Assembly (NCBI GenBank): GCA_945897695.1
Contig: CAMDGW010000002.1
Coordinates: 1 to 31,727 of the forward strand
Length of the DNA stretch: 31,727 nt
Direction of reading: 5' to 3'
Origin: Pseudobacteriovorax antillogorgiicola
Lineage (GTDB): Bacteria > Bdellovibrionota_B > Oligoflexia > Oligoflexales > RGVZ01
A program made the position numbers and the translations under genes. Positions 8,095-16,904 of this stretch are shown in pieces. The first letter of the stretch is position 1, and each line of letters begins with the position of its first letter. Below the pieces are notes generated by a model that saw nothing but the letters and a program-made list of their open reading frames with translations, made no database searches and had not been told where the DNA came from.

Positions 8095-8111
8095 TTCCGT
8101 TTCGATATAAG
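8082..8111 (+). promoter_or_regulatory. candidate promoter for the lipoprotein gene
   Basis: TTGCCC (8082-8087) and TATAAG (8106-8111) are spaced by 18 bases. A start 6-8 bases after the -10 would fall at about 8118-8120, on or next to the ATG at 8120. No Shine-Dalgarno sequence lies before that ATG. The layout suggests a leaderless mRNA. Confidence 0.4.
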
Positions 8112-8119
8112 ATTTTCCT

Positions 8120-9799
8120 ATGATTCACTCCTGGACCGCAGCACTAACAAGACCTACCTCCTCTATAATTTTAGCTATAGGAGTCGTGGCCTGTGTTCCT
8201 ACATCTAAAGAACCAGCCAACCTGCCTCCTCAATATGAAATTAATCAAGACAATGGATCTGGAGGCCGGGTTGGAAATGGCGGGGGAGGAATTCTCTGCT
8301 CAGAAGGCTCCAGTATTAAGAGCATCGAGCTATTTGATTTTTTCGAAGCAAGCGCCGGCCCGCGTCAATGGACTATCAGCGTCGATTATCAAGCTGACCT
8401 GGCTAAATCAAAATTGGAACAGGCGATTGAGACAGCTCAGCATGTGATTGACACACATTGGCGGCCCATTGATTCCGTCATGGCGGACTATTTGACAGAA
8501 AAACTAAAGGAGTTCCCCCAAGAAGTCGATTGGCAGACCAATTCACTTAGAAGTTTACCAGATCTAGAAAACACAATCACGCCTCCATCTGGATGCGGCC
8601 ATGTTCAACTTGCAATTCAAACCACACCAATTTTCCCCGGCGATAAACGATATACGATTCGAAAAGATTTTTTTGAGCACGAGAAGTTTTCCAACACGAG
8701 CAGAGCAGGGCTCATCTTACATGAATTGATCTATCGCTTAACCAGTCTTGCCGGCGCTAAAGACTCTCGGAGCACCAGGTTACTAACATCGATTTTCTTC
8801 TCTGGAAACCAGAAGGAGCTAACTGGGGATGAGGGTTCCACCCAGAATTATTTTGAATACCTAAAGCTTGCCCAAATGCCTTGGGCAGGTGCAAATGGGG
8901 TCGCTATAAGACTAGACAAACCTTTTCGTTTCGAGACTAATAATAATAATCTTTTAATGTCAGGGTCCGCGATTGCCGGGTGGTGGACAGAGACACCCTT
9001 GGGGCGTCAGCAGATTGCTTGCCAAGTTGGTTTTGCCGTTGACCGGACCATTCGCGAATTTTCCGTAGGAAATCCAACAGGGTTCATCGGTGACATCAAA
9101 ATAACAGGATTTGAAAACGTAACGCTCCTTGGAAAAGTTTGGTCCTCGGAAGTCCGCTCTACTAACTGGGAAAAAAGATACCTTGCCGACGAATGCGAAG
9201 AACAAAGGCCGACACCTGACTATCGTTTTTTTAAAGAAACCGATGGCAGCAAAAGTGACTATTTTAAAACGATTACGCCTTGCATCATGGTATCAGCGCA
9301 AAACCAATTTTATCACGTGAATGCATGTGTTAATGAACATGTAACAATCTGGAGTGTGGGGCAGAACACATCCGTTTCAGGATTTACGGACGTCATGTCA
9401 GAAAACATCCTGACATTTGCAACGGGAGAATCTTGCAATTCTGTTACGTGGGTCGGTCACGATGGGGCGAAGCTTGATGCGTGCACATCAAGGGTTTTCC
9501 AGGACCGTCTCTTATCCTTAGACGGCGATATGAAGATATCAACTAATAAACTTTCCGTAACTCTTGACAAAAGAATCGAACAGAAGTTGACACACAAAAC
9601 GCACTCGAAAACTCAGACCATTCACGCAAAGCCTGGCTCACAAATCACCTTTGACCATGAGGGGCAAATTTTACAATTGACGATTCATCAAGTTGAAACC
9701 CTCTGTATCTTTCCCGATACAAAGTCCAAACGATCGTTTGCTGCTGGGCTGACTCTGACGTTTGATTCCCAGTCGGGCTGCGTCAAAGAAGCATACTAA
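8120..9799 (+). CDS. uncharacterised lipoprotein with Gly-rich GNGG segment and HELIYR motif
   Basis: 559 residues of unknown function. A signal peptide ends in a lipobox, VVAC, with the acceptor cysteine at C25, so the protein should be anchored to a membrane facing the periplasm or outer surface. After a short linker comes a Gly-rich segment with a cysteine, GSGGRVGNGGGGILC (about 47-61). Near residues 196-206 is AGLILHELIYRL, with His201-Glu202. HE within a helix recalls metalloprotease zinc sites, but the second His of HExxH is replaced by Tyr-Arg, so activity cannot be assumed. The rest is beta-rich with many scattered cysteines. I recall the combination of a GNGG-Cys segment and an LHExxYR motif from exported proteins of predatory Bdellovibrio-like bacteria. 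The start is set by the signal peptide; no ribosome binding site is visible. Confidence 0.75.
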   Translation: MIHSWTAALTRPTSSIILAIGVVACVPTSKEPANLPPQYEINQDNGSGGRVGNGGGGILCSEGSSIKSIELFDFFEASAGPRQWTISVDYQADLAKSKLEQAIETAQHVIDTHWRPIDSVMADYLTEKLKEFPQEVDWQTNSLRSLPDLENTITPPSGCGHVQLAIQTTPIFPGDKRYTIRKDFFEHEKFSNTSRAGLILHELIYRLTSLAGAKDSRSTRLLTSIFFSGNQKELTGDEGSTQNYFEYLKLAQMPWAGANGVAIRLDKPFRFETNNNNLLMSGSAIAGWWTETPLGRQQIACQVGFAVDRTIREFSVGNPTGFIGDIKITGFENVTLLGKVWSSEVRSTNWEKRYLADECEEQRPTPDYRFFKETDGSKSDYFKTITPCIMVSAQNQFYHVNACVNEHVTIWSVGQNTSVSGFTDVMSENILTFATGESCNSVTWVGHDGAKLDACTSRVFQDRLLSLDGDMKISTNKLSVTLDKRIEQKLTHKTHSKTQTIHAKPGSQITFDHEGQILQLTIHQVETLCIFPDTKSKRSFAAGLTLTFDSQSGCVKEAY

Positions 9800-9972
9800 A
9801 AATCTTTGACTGGACATTCAAAAAGCTACTCCACGACCCTTACTGCATCTTGCCAAGATAGTCTGATGAGCTGGGACCACCTCGTATGACAAAGAAATTT
9901 GCGAATTGATCCTAAGAGCTACACACAAAAAAATCCCAAGCGGCGCCTTAATTCGACTCCCGCCAAATTATT

Positions 9973-11040
9973 TTGGACTTAAATATATTTTTGCCAGATG
10001 ATACGAATCTGACGGGAATAAGGCGAATTTTTGACATGGAAAAAATCTTGCTGCCAAAACTAGAATCAAGACTAACAAAACTGTCCCTGGATCATTTAAA
10101 TCCAGACGATCAACGCCAGATTTATATTCTACGCGATGACGAATTAGGGGGCTTTTGGGGGACAAAATTTCGAAAATACGCATCAATCAATGCGCATTGT
10201 CTGGCCCAAAATATTCCCAATATTATCGCGACAGGCGGGATCAACAGCAACAACCTCGCAGCAGCCGCCACACTTTGCGCAGAAAAAGGTCTTAAGGTCT
10301 CAGCGTTTGCTGTCGATGATCACAGTGAAAATCCGAATCTGCAAACTGGCAACCGTTTCTTGTTACGATTAGCCATATCTCCTGAAAATTTGCATCTGAT
10401 CCAACGAGAGGACAAACCCCAAATAAGCACTCTCATGAGAGAACTCGCCGATAAGTTCGACGCAAAAGGGCAAAATTCACTCATCTTGGAAGACGGGGGT
10501 GGCTGCCTCCCCGCGGTCAAAGGATGTCTGACTCTCGCTGATGATATCGTTCGCGACCGACAAGAGTGGCCAAAAGGGACTTTTCCTGATCACATTTTTA
10601 TGGATAGCGGCACGGGTCTAAGCGTGGCGTCACTTGCAGCAGGATTGCTCAAAAAAGATCTCCTGAAAAAGACGAGAATCCATATTGTTCAAATGGCGGG
10701 ATTTGAGGAGCAAGTGCTACAAGCTTTTTCAAACTGGGTTACGCCAGTCACGGGAGTTTCCTGGAATGATGTGGCAGAACGTGTCCGAGTTTACCGACCA
10801 TTAAGTCCGAGATCATATGGCGCTACCAGTGAGGAACTTTTTGCTTTTATACGCAAGATGGCACGAAACCACGGAATACTTTTAGATCCAATCTATAGTG
10901 GCAAACTATTCATGAGAGCATTTGACTTGATTCACGGTCAAAACTGCAGGGGAAACATACTGATTGTGCACACTGGCGGTATTTCAGGTATGATGGGATT
11001 TCCGCGAATTATTGAGGATCTGGCACCACCTTCAAGATGA
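9973..11040 (+). CDS. PLP-dependent enzyme, ACC deaminase/D-cysteine desulfhydrase family
   Basis: 355 residues from a TTG start at 9973; an ATG at 10036 is an alternative. Neither has a good ribosome binding site, so the N terminus is uncertain. The fold-type II PLP core is recognisable. YILRDDELGGFWGTKFRKY aligns with the family's IKRDDLxxxGGNKxRKL, making K65 the likely Schiff-base lysine. ATGGINSNNLAAAA aligns with GGxQSNHxRxxAA. MDSGTGLSVASLAAG corresponds to the phosphate-binding Gly/Ser loop, and ILIVHTGG is the C-terminal strand. Family members deaminate D-cysteine or 1-aminocyclopropane-1-carboxylate. Here GNK is GTK and SNH is SNN, so substrate and activity may differ. The last 9 bases overlap the 3' end of the convergent acyltransferase gene. 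Confidence 0.75.
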   Translation: MDLNIFLPDDTNLTGIRRIFDMEKILLPKLESRLTKLSLDHLNPDDQRQIYILRDDELGGFWGTKFRKYASINAHCLAQNIPNIIATGGINSNNLAAAATLCAEKGLKVSAFAVDDHSENPNLQTGNRFLLRLAISPENLHLIQREDKPQISTLMRELADKFDAKGQNSLILEDGGGCLPAVKGCLTLADDIVRDRQEWPKGTFPDHIFMDSGTGLSVASLAAGLLKKDLLKKTRIHIVQMAGFEEQVLQAFSNWVTPVTGVSWNDVAERVRVYRPLSPRSYGATSEELFAFIRKMARNHGILLDPIYSGKLFMRAFDLIHGQNCRGNILIVHTGGISGMMGFPRIIEDLAPPSR

Positions 11041-13896
11041 TGTTTTGATCGTTTTTTCTTCACCCAAATCCACTTCTCCGCAACAGGCAAGTATGGCATC
11101 ACGCGTCAAATCTCTAAGAGAAAGAGCGTTAGCCCAATAGTTACCCCCGTCCCCAAGAGAACTTGATGTTTCAATCCTTGGCAGAAAGTTAACCATGACT
11201 TCACCAGGAAGCAGAATCCAAGAATCGGGATGAAGAATAGAACGACTTCCTCTAATCGATATGGGCGCCAATGAAACTTTAGTCTCTGAAGCCATCAAAA
11301 AAGCTCCTAAATGAAATGGCAGAAGACCCTGCCTGCGGGTAAATGTTCCCTCTGGAAAAGTAAGAATATTTGCACCCTGCCTGACTATGCCGGTGAGGTC
11401 CCTGGAATCGGCCAGGGTCTCTTTTAGCTTATATCTTTCAACAAAAACCACACCTAGACGCTCGAGGGTAAATCGCATTCCAGGAATCAATTTCAGCTCA
11501 GACTTAGAAACAAAACTTACCGGGCGTGGCAGGACTGCGCATAAGATGATGACGTCGATATAGCTTGAATGGTTTGCAACAAATATACTTTGACGTTCAG
11601 AAAGATGCTCTCGACCATTAACAATGACCCGAACGCCGGCTATCAAAAGAGCCAACTTCGCTACCATCTTTGCAATCAACCAGCGACCTTTAAGGTTAGG
11701 CCAAAACACATAAACGGGCCATACCAACACTCCGAATCCAATGACCGAAAGCCAAATAACGGCAGATCGAATCGCGACAAAAATTGCAGATATTTGCGCA
11801 AATATCCGTTCAGGCAAAGCTGCCATGACATATCTAGAGAGCTCTAAAAAAACACGCGATTGTCCGGGGCCTAGAGTACCGTGTTCATATAACTTTTTTG
11901 TAGCTGATCGTCTGATCTTCCCACTGGAAGTTTTCAGTATAGTATTTGGCTGAACAATCAAAACTTCGTCGGGTGCTGCGCCAAGAATATTGGCTAGCTG
12001 AGAATTGATGGTCGCTCGTAGCTCTGCAAGGCTCTCAGCCTTGGTTTCTCGACTTTCCGCAACCACCACAAGTTTTTCTGTTCCGATAGCTAAATCTATC
12101 GAACCAAAAACTGCTACACATCCTTTGCGCACACCTGGAAGCGAGCCAATAATCGCTTCTAGCTCTTCAGGATGCACATTCCGTCCCGCATGCTTGATTA
12201 AATCCTTCACTCTGCCCGTGATAAAAATATCCCCCTCAGCCAGGTAACCAAGATCCCCTGAGTCTAACCATGACCCATGAAATAGCTCCCGGGTTTTTTC
12301 TGGCTGGTTCAGGTAACCCGCTGTACAGGACGGCCCAAGAAACTGAATGAAACCCTCCTGCCGCTCTGGAACTTCCTGATCGGCCGCATCAACAATCCGA
12401 ATTTCATGGTCTGTCAGCGGATGCCCACAGCCAACGAATCTCATCGGGGGCCTAGACGCCGATCGATGGGCACGCGCAATGCCTCTGTTTACAAAAAGCT
12501 CACGATCAATCTCATCAATTCTTGGGCCACGACCCAGCGGCGGGAATGCCAATCCCACCGAGCTCTCTGCCAGTCCGTAGACTGGCATCAATGCCTCAAA
12601 TCGCAGACCTGACTTAGAAAATCTTGCAGCAAATCTTTCGAATGTTTCAGGAATAATCGCCTCTGCACCATTACAAACTACCCTCAGAGTTCTCAGATTT
12701 ATTTGACTGGCCTCTTCGTCTGTAACGTGTCGCAGGCAGAGTTCGTACGCGAAATTGGGTGCCGCTGTGATCGTGCCGCCGTAGTTTTGAATCACATCCA
12801 ACCAACGCTTCGGCTGACTTAAAAATGCAAAAGGCGACATCACCACAAAAAGATTTCCATAGTAGAGGCTTCCTAACCACGCGCCAATGAGCCCCATGTC
12901 ATGGTAAAGGGGTAACCAACTCACAAAAACATCTTTGGGCGTCGCTGCTAAGGCTGCACCCATCGCACGGATGTTTGCCAAAAGATTTTTATGTGTCAGC
13001 ATGACACCCTTTGGGGCGCCGGTACTGCCGGACGTGTACTGAAGAAAAGCCAAATCATTTCCGTGCCCTGGCTCGAGAAAAGAGGTCTTTTCACCCTTCA
13101 GCTCATCAGGACAAACAATTGCGCTAAGATGGATTGCCTTAAGACGAAGAAGACGCCCTAATCCCCCGGCCATTTGTCTCGTGGTTATCAAGATTTTTGC
13201 ATCACAGTTTTTGAGAATCTCTGCGTGCCGGTGAAGATGGTCCTCCAGTTGAGATGGGCGACTTGGAGGGTAGATAGGAACAGGAACGCCACCAGCGAGT
13301 ATCGCTCCTAAAAATGAGAAAAAATAATCTTGCCCTGTCGTGAGCATCAAGGCCACCGAGTCACCCGCAATGATGCCATGCCGTTTCAAACCAGAAGCGA
13401 TCTCCAATGAACCTTGATAAAGCTCGTTAAAACTGAGGGCAACATCTGTGCGTCCTGGTTCGTGGATCATCATGTGCGTTCTAGCACCGTGAGTCTTCGC
13501 ATGAAATTTTAGAACTTCCGTGAGCGTTTCAGCCGTTATCGGCAATAGAGTATCTCCGACATCCTGTTTCAGCCGCATTTTAGAAAAATCTAAATTGACA
13601 AACGCCGCCCTTGAATCAACATCCCCTTTAGCTTTGCGGATAGCATTAAGCACATCACCAACGGTTTCCACCGATGTATATACTTGTTCACCAAGATAAA
13701 TACCTAACTGTCGCTCGATACGGCCCATCAATTCCACGCGGCTAAGGCTATCTAGTCCAAGGTCGCGATCAAGGGATGTCGCCACGGTCACACCCGAGAA
13801 TCGCCCTGGCGACCAATGTAACTCTGACCCGAGGCTTTGGATAATTTTACTTACGTCAGCCAAATGAGACTCGAATTTTATGAAACCTTTAGTCAT
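11032..13896 (-). CDS. fused acyl carrier protein - fatty acyl-AMP ligase - PlsC acyltransferase
   Basis: 954 residues with three catalytic modules. An acyl carrier domain (about 1-90) has the phosphopantetheine site DLGLDSLSRVEL with Ser50. An adenylate-forming domain (about 115-660) has QYTSGSTGAPKG near 285, SWLPLYHDMGLIGAWL (typical of FAAL-type ligases), DSGDLGYL, FITGRVKDLIKHAGRNVHPEE and a C-terminal catalytic lysine in TSSGKIRR. After a hydrophobic stretch (about 690-735) comes a 1-acyl-glycerol-3-phosphate-type acyltransferase with NHSSYID (His776, Asp781) and FPEGTF (about 846-851). The logical reaction is activation of a free fatty acid, loading on the carrier, and transfer to a lysophospholipid or related alcohol at the inner membrane. 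E. coli Aas does similar chemistry with the opposite domain order. It stands alone, divergent from the hydrolase gene. Confidence 0.85.
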   Translation of the reverse strand: MTKGFIKFESHLADVSKIIQSLGSELHWSPGRFSGVTVATSLDRDLGLDSLSRVELMGRIERQLGIYLGEQVYTSVETVGDVLNAIRKAKGDVDSRAAFVNLDFSKMRLKQDVGDTLLPITAETLTEVLKFHAKTHGARTHMMIHEPGRTDVALSFNELYQGSLEIASGLKRHGIIAGDSVALMLTTGQDYFFSFLGAILAGGVPVPIYPPSRPSQLEDHLHRHAEILKNCDAKILITTRQMAGGLGRLLRLKAIHLSAIVCPDELKGEKTSFLEPGHGNDLAFLQYTSGSTGAPKGVMLTHKNLLANIRAMGAALAATPKDVFVSWLPLYHDMGLIGAWLGSLYYGNLFVVMSPFAFLSQPKRWLDVIQNYGGTITAAPNFAYELCLRHVTDEEASQINLRTLRVVCNGAEAIIPETFERFAARFSKSGLRFEALMPVYGLAESSVGLAFPPLGRGPRIDEIDRELFVNRGIARAHRSASRPPMRFVGCGHPLTDHEIRIVDAADQEVPERQEGFIQFLGPSCTAGYLNQPEKTRELFHGSWLDSGDLGYLAEGDIFITGRVKDLIKHAGRNVHPEELEAIIGSLPGVRKGCVAVFGSIDLAIGTEKLVVVAESRETKAESLAELRATINSQLANILGAAPDEVLIVQPNTILKTSSGKIRRSATKKLYEHGTLGPGQSRVFLELSRYVMAALPERIFAQISAIFVAIRSAVIWLSVIGFGVLVWPVYVFWPNLKGRWLIAKMVAKLALLIAGVRVIVNGREHLSERQSIFVANHSSYIDVIILCAVLPRPVSFVSKSELKLIPGMRFTLERLGVVFVERYKLKETLADSRDLTGIVRQGANILTFPEGTFTRRQGLLPFHLGAFLMASETKVSLAPISIRGSRSILHPDSWILLPGEVMVNFLPRIETSSSLGDGGNYWANALSLRDLTRDAILACCGEVDLGEEKTIKTSS

Positions 13897-13905
13897 CGCT
13901 CTTAT

Positions 13906-13921
13906 TGCGCCAATAGGCGCA
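13906..13921 (-). promoter_or_regulatory. GC-rich hairpin just upstream of the ACP-ligase-PlsC start codon
   Basis: In the minus-strand mRNA, TGCGCC and GGCGCA pair around loop TATT, ending 9 bases before the ATG at 13896. The bases between hairpin and ATG (AATAAGAGC) hold only a weak ribosome binding site, so folding could affect initiation. No known regulatory family is recognised. Confidence 0.35.
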
Positions 13922-14052
13922 CCCGGAAATAATTAATCGCCTCAGAACGAATTGGTAGCGTCCTGAATCAAACCGATTTTTATCCAAGCAAATCGTATGC
14001 CATTAGCATGCTTTTGCGTTATGAGTGATTTTAGCAGAAGGGAGATCCTCGC

Positions 14053-14772
14053 ATGAAAACAGTAGCCATTGAACTCGCGCTAGAAGGACACAAATTATTG
14101 TGTGGAGATTTAGCTATTCCAAAGAGCCCCAGAGGTTTAGTTTTATTCGTTCACGGCAGTGGAAGCAGCAGATTGAGCACGCGCAATCAATTTGTTGCCG
14201 ATACTTTGCAAAAGCAAGGATGCGCTACTTTTCTCTTTGACTTACTTACCCCTGAGGAGGATCGAATTGACGCAATGACCAGAGAGTTTCGTTTTGACAT
14301 TAGGCTACTTGCTGACAGATTAGTCCAAGTGACAAAGATAATGTCAAAGCAAAGTGAAGTTGAAAATCTACCCCTCGGATATTTTGGTGCTAGTACAGGC
14401 GCTGCTGCAGCCCTTATTGCTGCAGCAGCGCCTGAGATCATAATTTCGGCCATTGTTTCTCGAGGTGGAAGGCCCGACCTGGCAAAAGATTTTTTAAGGA
14501 CCGTGACCTGCCCAACGTTACTGATCGTTGGCGGACATGACTATGAAGTCCTTGAGTTAAATAAGTGGGCGCAAAATCAAATGACTAGAAGTGAAACCAA
14601 ATTAGAGATTATCCCGGACGCAACTCATTTATTTGAGGAGCCCGGTACACTGCATATGGCAGCACTATTGGCGGCAAAATGGTTTGCTTCCTCTTGGGAA
14701 AAACAGAGTAAACCTAAATACAACTCGAGAGCGCTTATTCCTACAAAGATCGTCAGACATCCAAGTCCTTAA
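14053..14772 (+). CDS. alpha/beta hydrolase, dienelactone-hydrolase-like
   Basis: 239 residues with a complete alpha/beta-hydrolase catalytic set: oxyanion-region HGSGSSR (about 34-40), nucleophile elbow GASTG with Ser114, acid Asp163 in GGHD, and His192 in DATHLFEE. The sequence most resembles the short dienelactone hydrolase-like proteins often found next to, or fused with, phosphoribosyltransferases; the natural substrate is unknown. No signal peptide is visible, so it is probably cytoplasmic. GGGAG lies about 9 bases before ATG 14053. The last 4 bases overlap the stop-codon end of fusA on the other strand. The Ala-rich stretch after GASTG is encoded by a perfect 13-bp inverted repeat. Confidence 0.85.
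   Translation: MKTVAIELALEGHKLLCGDLAIPKSPRGLVLFVHGSGSSRLSTRNQFVADTLQKQGCATFLFDLLTPEEDRIDAMTREFRFDIRLLADRLVQVTKIMSKQSEVENLPLGYFGASTGAAAALIAAAAPEIIISAIVSRGGRPDLAKDFLRTVTCPTLLIVGGHDYEVLELNKWAQNQMTRSETKLEIIPDATHLFEEPGTLHMAALLAAKWFASSWEKQSKPKYNSRALIPTKIVRHPSP
14398..14432. repeat. perfect 13-bp inverted repeat inside the hydrolase gene
   Basis: GGCGCTGCTGCAG (14398-14410) is the exact reverse complement of CTGCAGCAGCGCC (14420-14432), with a 9-nt spacer. It encodes the alanine-rich helix just after the catalytic serine. It would fold into a very stable hairpin in the mRNA. It may simply reflect repeated Ala codons. Confidence 0.7.
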
Positions 14773-16847
14773 CGACCTGTGATTCTCTTTAGAGTTTGTG
14801 ACGAAACCTGCTCGTAGCTAGCAAATTTCATGGTGAAGGTTGCCCTGCCCTGGCTGATGGACCTAAGTTGTGTAGAGTAACCAAACATCTCCGAGAGGGC
14901 AGCATTGGCTTCGACACACTGTAGGTGACCCTTCATGGTGACGTTATTTACCTGGGCGCGACGACTATTCAAATCCGTCATAACATTCGACAGATAGTCG
15001 TCAGGCACCATCACTTCAAGCGCCATAACGGGCTCTAGAAGCATTGGATTCGCATCGCGAAGACCTCGCCTGAGAGCCATGCTGGCAGCAACTTTGAAAG
15101 CGTTAGGATCTGGAATTTGCGGGTCAAATCGACCATCAACAAGACGAGCTTTGACACCCACAACCGGAAAGCCCGCCAGGGGACCGGCCAAGAGGGATTC
15201 TTCTAAACCTTTTTTAACTTGTTCCACATATTGCTTTGGAAATTTTGCGTCTTTGATCTTGTTTTCAAACACCAGGCCACCCTCTTTAGGGCCAGGCTCA
15301 AATGCCAATTCAACGTGTGCGAACTGGTTAACGCCAGCGCCCTCGCGTCGATATGTTTCCTCGACCTTACCGTCACCTGCAATTGTCTCGCGGTAACTGA
15401 CCTGTGGGTTACCAACATTGCACTCCACCTTAAATTCCCGCTTTAAACGGTCAACAATAATTTCAAGATGTAGCTCACCCATTCCCGAGAGTAATGTCTG
15501 CCCTGTTTCTGGATTGAAACTGACACGGAATGATGGATCTTCTGTCTGGAGGCGTTCAAGCGATTTCAATAATTTGTCAGAATCTGCAGAGCTTTTAGCT
15601 TCGACTGCAATCGAAATCACCGGCTCCGGAAACAATACGCTTTCAAATCGAATCGGATGTTTCTGGTCACAAACCGTATCACCAGTTGCGATTATCTTAA
15701 ATCCAGCAATGGCAACAATATCACCAGCGCCAACACTTTCCAGCTCTTCACGATCATTGGCCTGCATGCGAAGAATTTTTGCAATCCGTTCACGCTTATC
15801 CGTTCGAGTGTTTAACACAACTTCACCAACTGAAATAGAACCCGAGTATATGCGAATATATGTCAACTGCCCGACAAACGGATCACTCATAATCTTAAAT
15901 GCAAGAGCAGCAAAATGATCATCTGACGTACGTTTCCGAGTTAAGACCTTATCTTCATCCTCGACGTCCATACCCTGAACGTCTGCCAGATCAGCGGGTG
16001 ATGGTAAATAATCCAAAACGGCATCAAGTAACGGTTGGACACCTTTGTTCTTGAAAGCGCTGCCGCAGAATACTGGTACAAATTTAAAATCAATTGTGCC
16101 ACGACGCGCTGCTGCTTTAAGTTCTGGTTCGGAAATAGCTTCTCCGCTTAAATACTTCTCCGCCAAAGCATCGTCAGCGTTAGCAAGCTGCTCAATTAAA
16201 AACTCCCGAGCAAGCGCTGCGTCGTCTGCCATATCTGCTGGAATCTCAATCTCATCCCATTTATCTCCTTTGGTGTCACCAATTCCCCACACCAAGGCCT
16301 TCATTTTGACTAAATCGATAACCCCAGAAAACTGATCTTCGGAGCCAATGGGTAACTGAAAGGGGACGGGATTTGCAGCAAGGCGTTCACGCATTGACTC
16401 CACAGATCCATTAAAGTCGGCACCAATGCGATCCATTTTATTCACAAAACAGATCCGGGGGACCTTATACTTGTTTGCCTGACGCCACACGGTTTCCGAT
16501 TGTGGTTCGACACCACTGACTCCGTCAAATACCGCCACAGCGCCGTCTAAAACACGCAGAGAACGCTCAACTTCAATAGTGAAATCAACATGCCCAGGCG
16601 TGTCGATGATATTAATCTGATGATTTTTCCAGTAGGACGTCACCGCAGCCGCTGTAATAGTTATGCCGCGCTCCTGTTCCTGGACCATCCAGTCGGTCGT
16701 GGTATTGCCTTCATGAACTTCACCCACGCGATGGATCTTGCCGGTATAAAAAAGGATACGCTCGGTCGTGGTCGTCTTACCGGCATCAATATGCGCCATG
16801 ATCCCAATATTTCGAAGAAGTCTTAGATCAGTCGGTTTTGCACTCAT
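14769..16847 (-). CDS. fusA: translation elongation factor G
   Basis: 692 residues, full length for EF-G, the GTPase that drives ribosomal translocation and, with RRF, ribosome recycling. GTPase motifs are intact: the P-loop in AHIDAGKTTTTERIL (about 17-31), the RGITI switch, DTPGHVDF and NKMD. Downstream are domain II, the SGMGELHLEI region of domain III, domain IV with the RREGAGVNQFAHVEL segment, and domain V ending in RATFTMKFASYEQV. GAGGGG lies about 9 bases before ATG 16847. It is the last gene of the str-type cluster. A terminator-like hairpin separates it from rpsG, with only about 58 bases between the T-run and the start codon and no clear promoter, so it probably depends on read-through. 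Its 3' end overlaps the convergent hydrolase gene by 4 bases. Confidence 0.98.
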   Translation of the reverse strand: MSAKPTDLRLLRNIGIMAHIDAGKTTTTERILFYTGKIHRVGEVHEGNTTTDWMVQEQERGITITAAAVTSYWKNHQINIIDTPGHVDFTIEVERSLRVLDGAVAVFDGVSGVEPQSETVWRQANKYKVPRICFVNKMDRIGADFNGSVESMRERLAANPVPFQLPIGSEDQFSGVIDLVKMKALVWGIGDTKGDKWDEIEIPADMADDAALAREFLIEQLANADDALAEKYLSGEAISEPELKAAARRGTIDFKFVPVFCGSAFKNKGVQPLLDAVLDYLPSPADLADVQGMDVEDEDKVLTRKRTSDDHFAALAFKIMSDPFVGQLTYIRIYSGSISVGEVVLNTRTDKRERIAKILRMQANDREELESVGAGDIVAIAGFKIIATGDTVCDQKHPIRFESVLFPEPVISIAVEAKSSADSDKLLKSLERLQTEDPSFRVSFNPETGQTLLSGMGELHLEIIVDRLKREFKVECNVGNPQVSYRETIAGDGKVEETYRREGAGVNQFAHVELAFEPGPKEGGLVFENKIKDAKFPKQYVEQVKKGLEESLLAGPLAGFPVVGVKARLVDGRFDPQIPDPNAFKVAASMALRRGLRDANPMLLEPVMALEVMVPDDYLSNVMTDLNSRRAQVNNVTMKGHLQCVEANAALSEMFGYSTQLRSISQGRATFTMKFASYEQVSSQTLKRITGR

Positions 16848-16904
16848 GGCAAGAAACCCCTCAAGAAGTCACAAGAATTTGAGCCGCTAAACTAGCAAAA
16901 TTGC

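Noticed and set aside
15418..15918. 166-codon plus-strand frame antisense to fusA
   Set aside because: Low-complexity Ser/Arg-rich translation, no start signals, fully contained in fusA.
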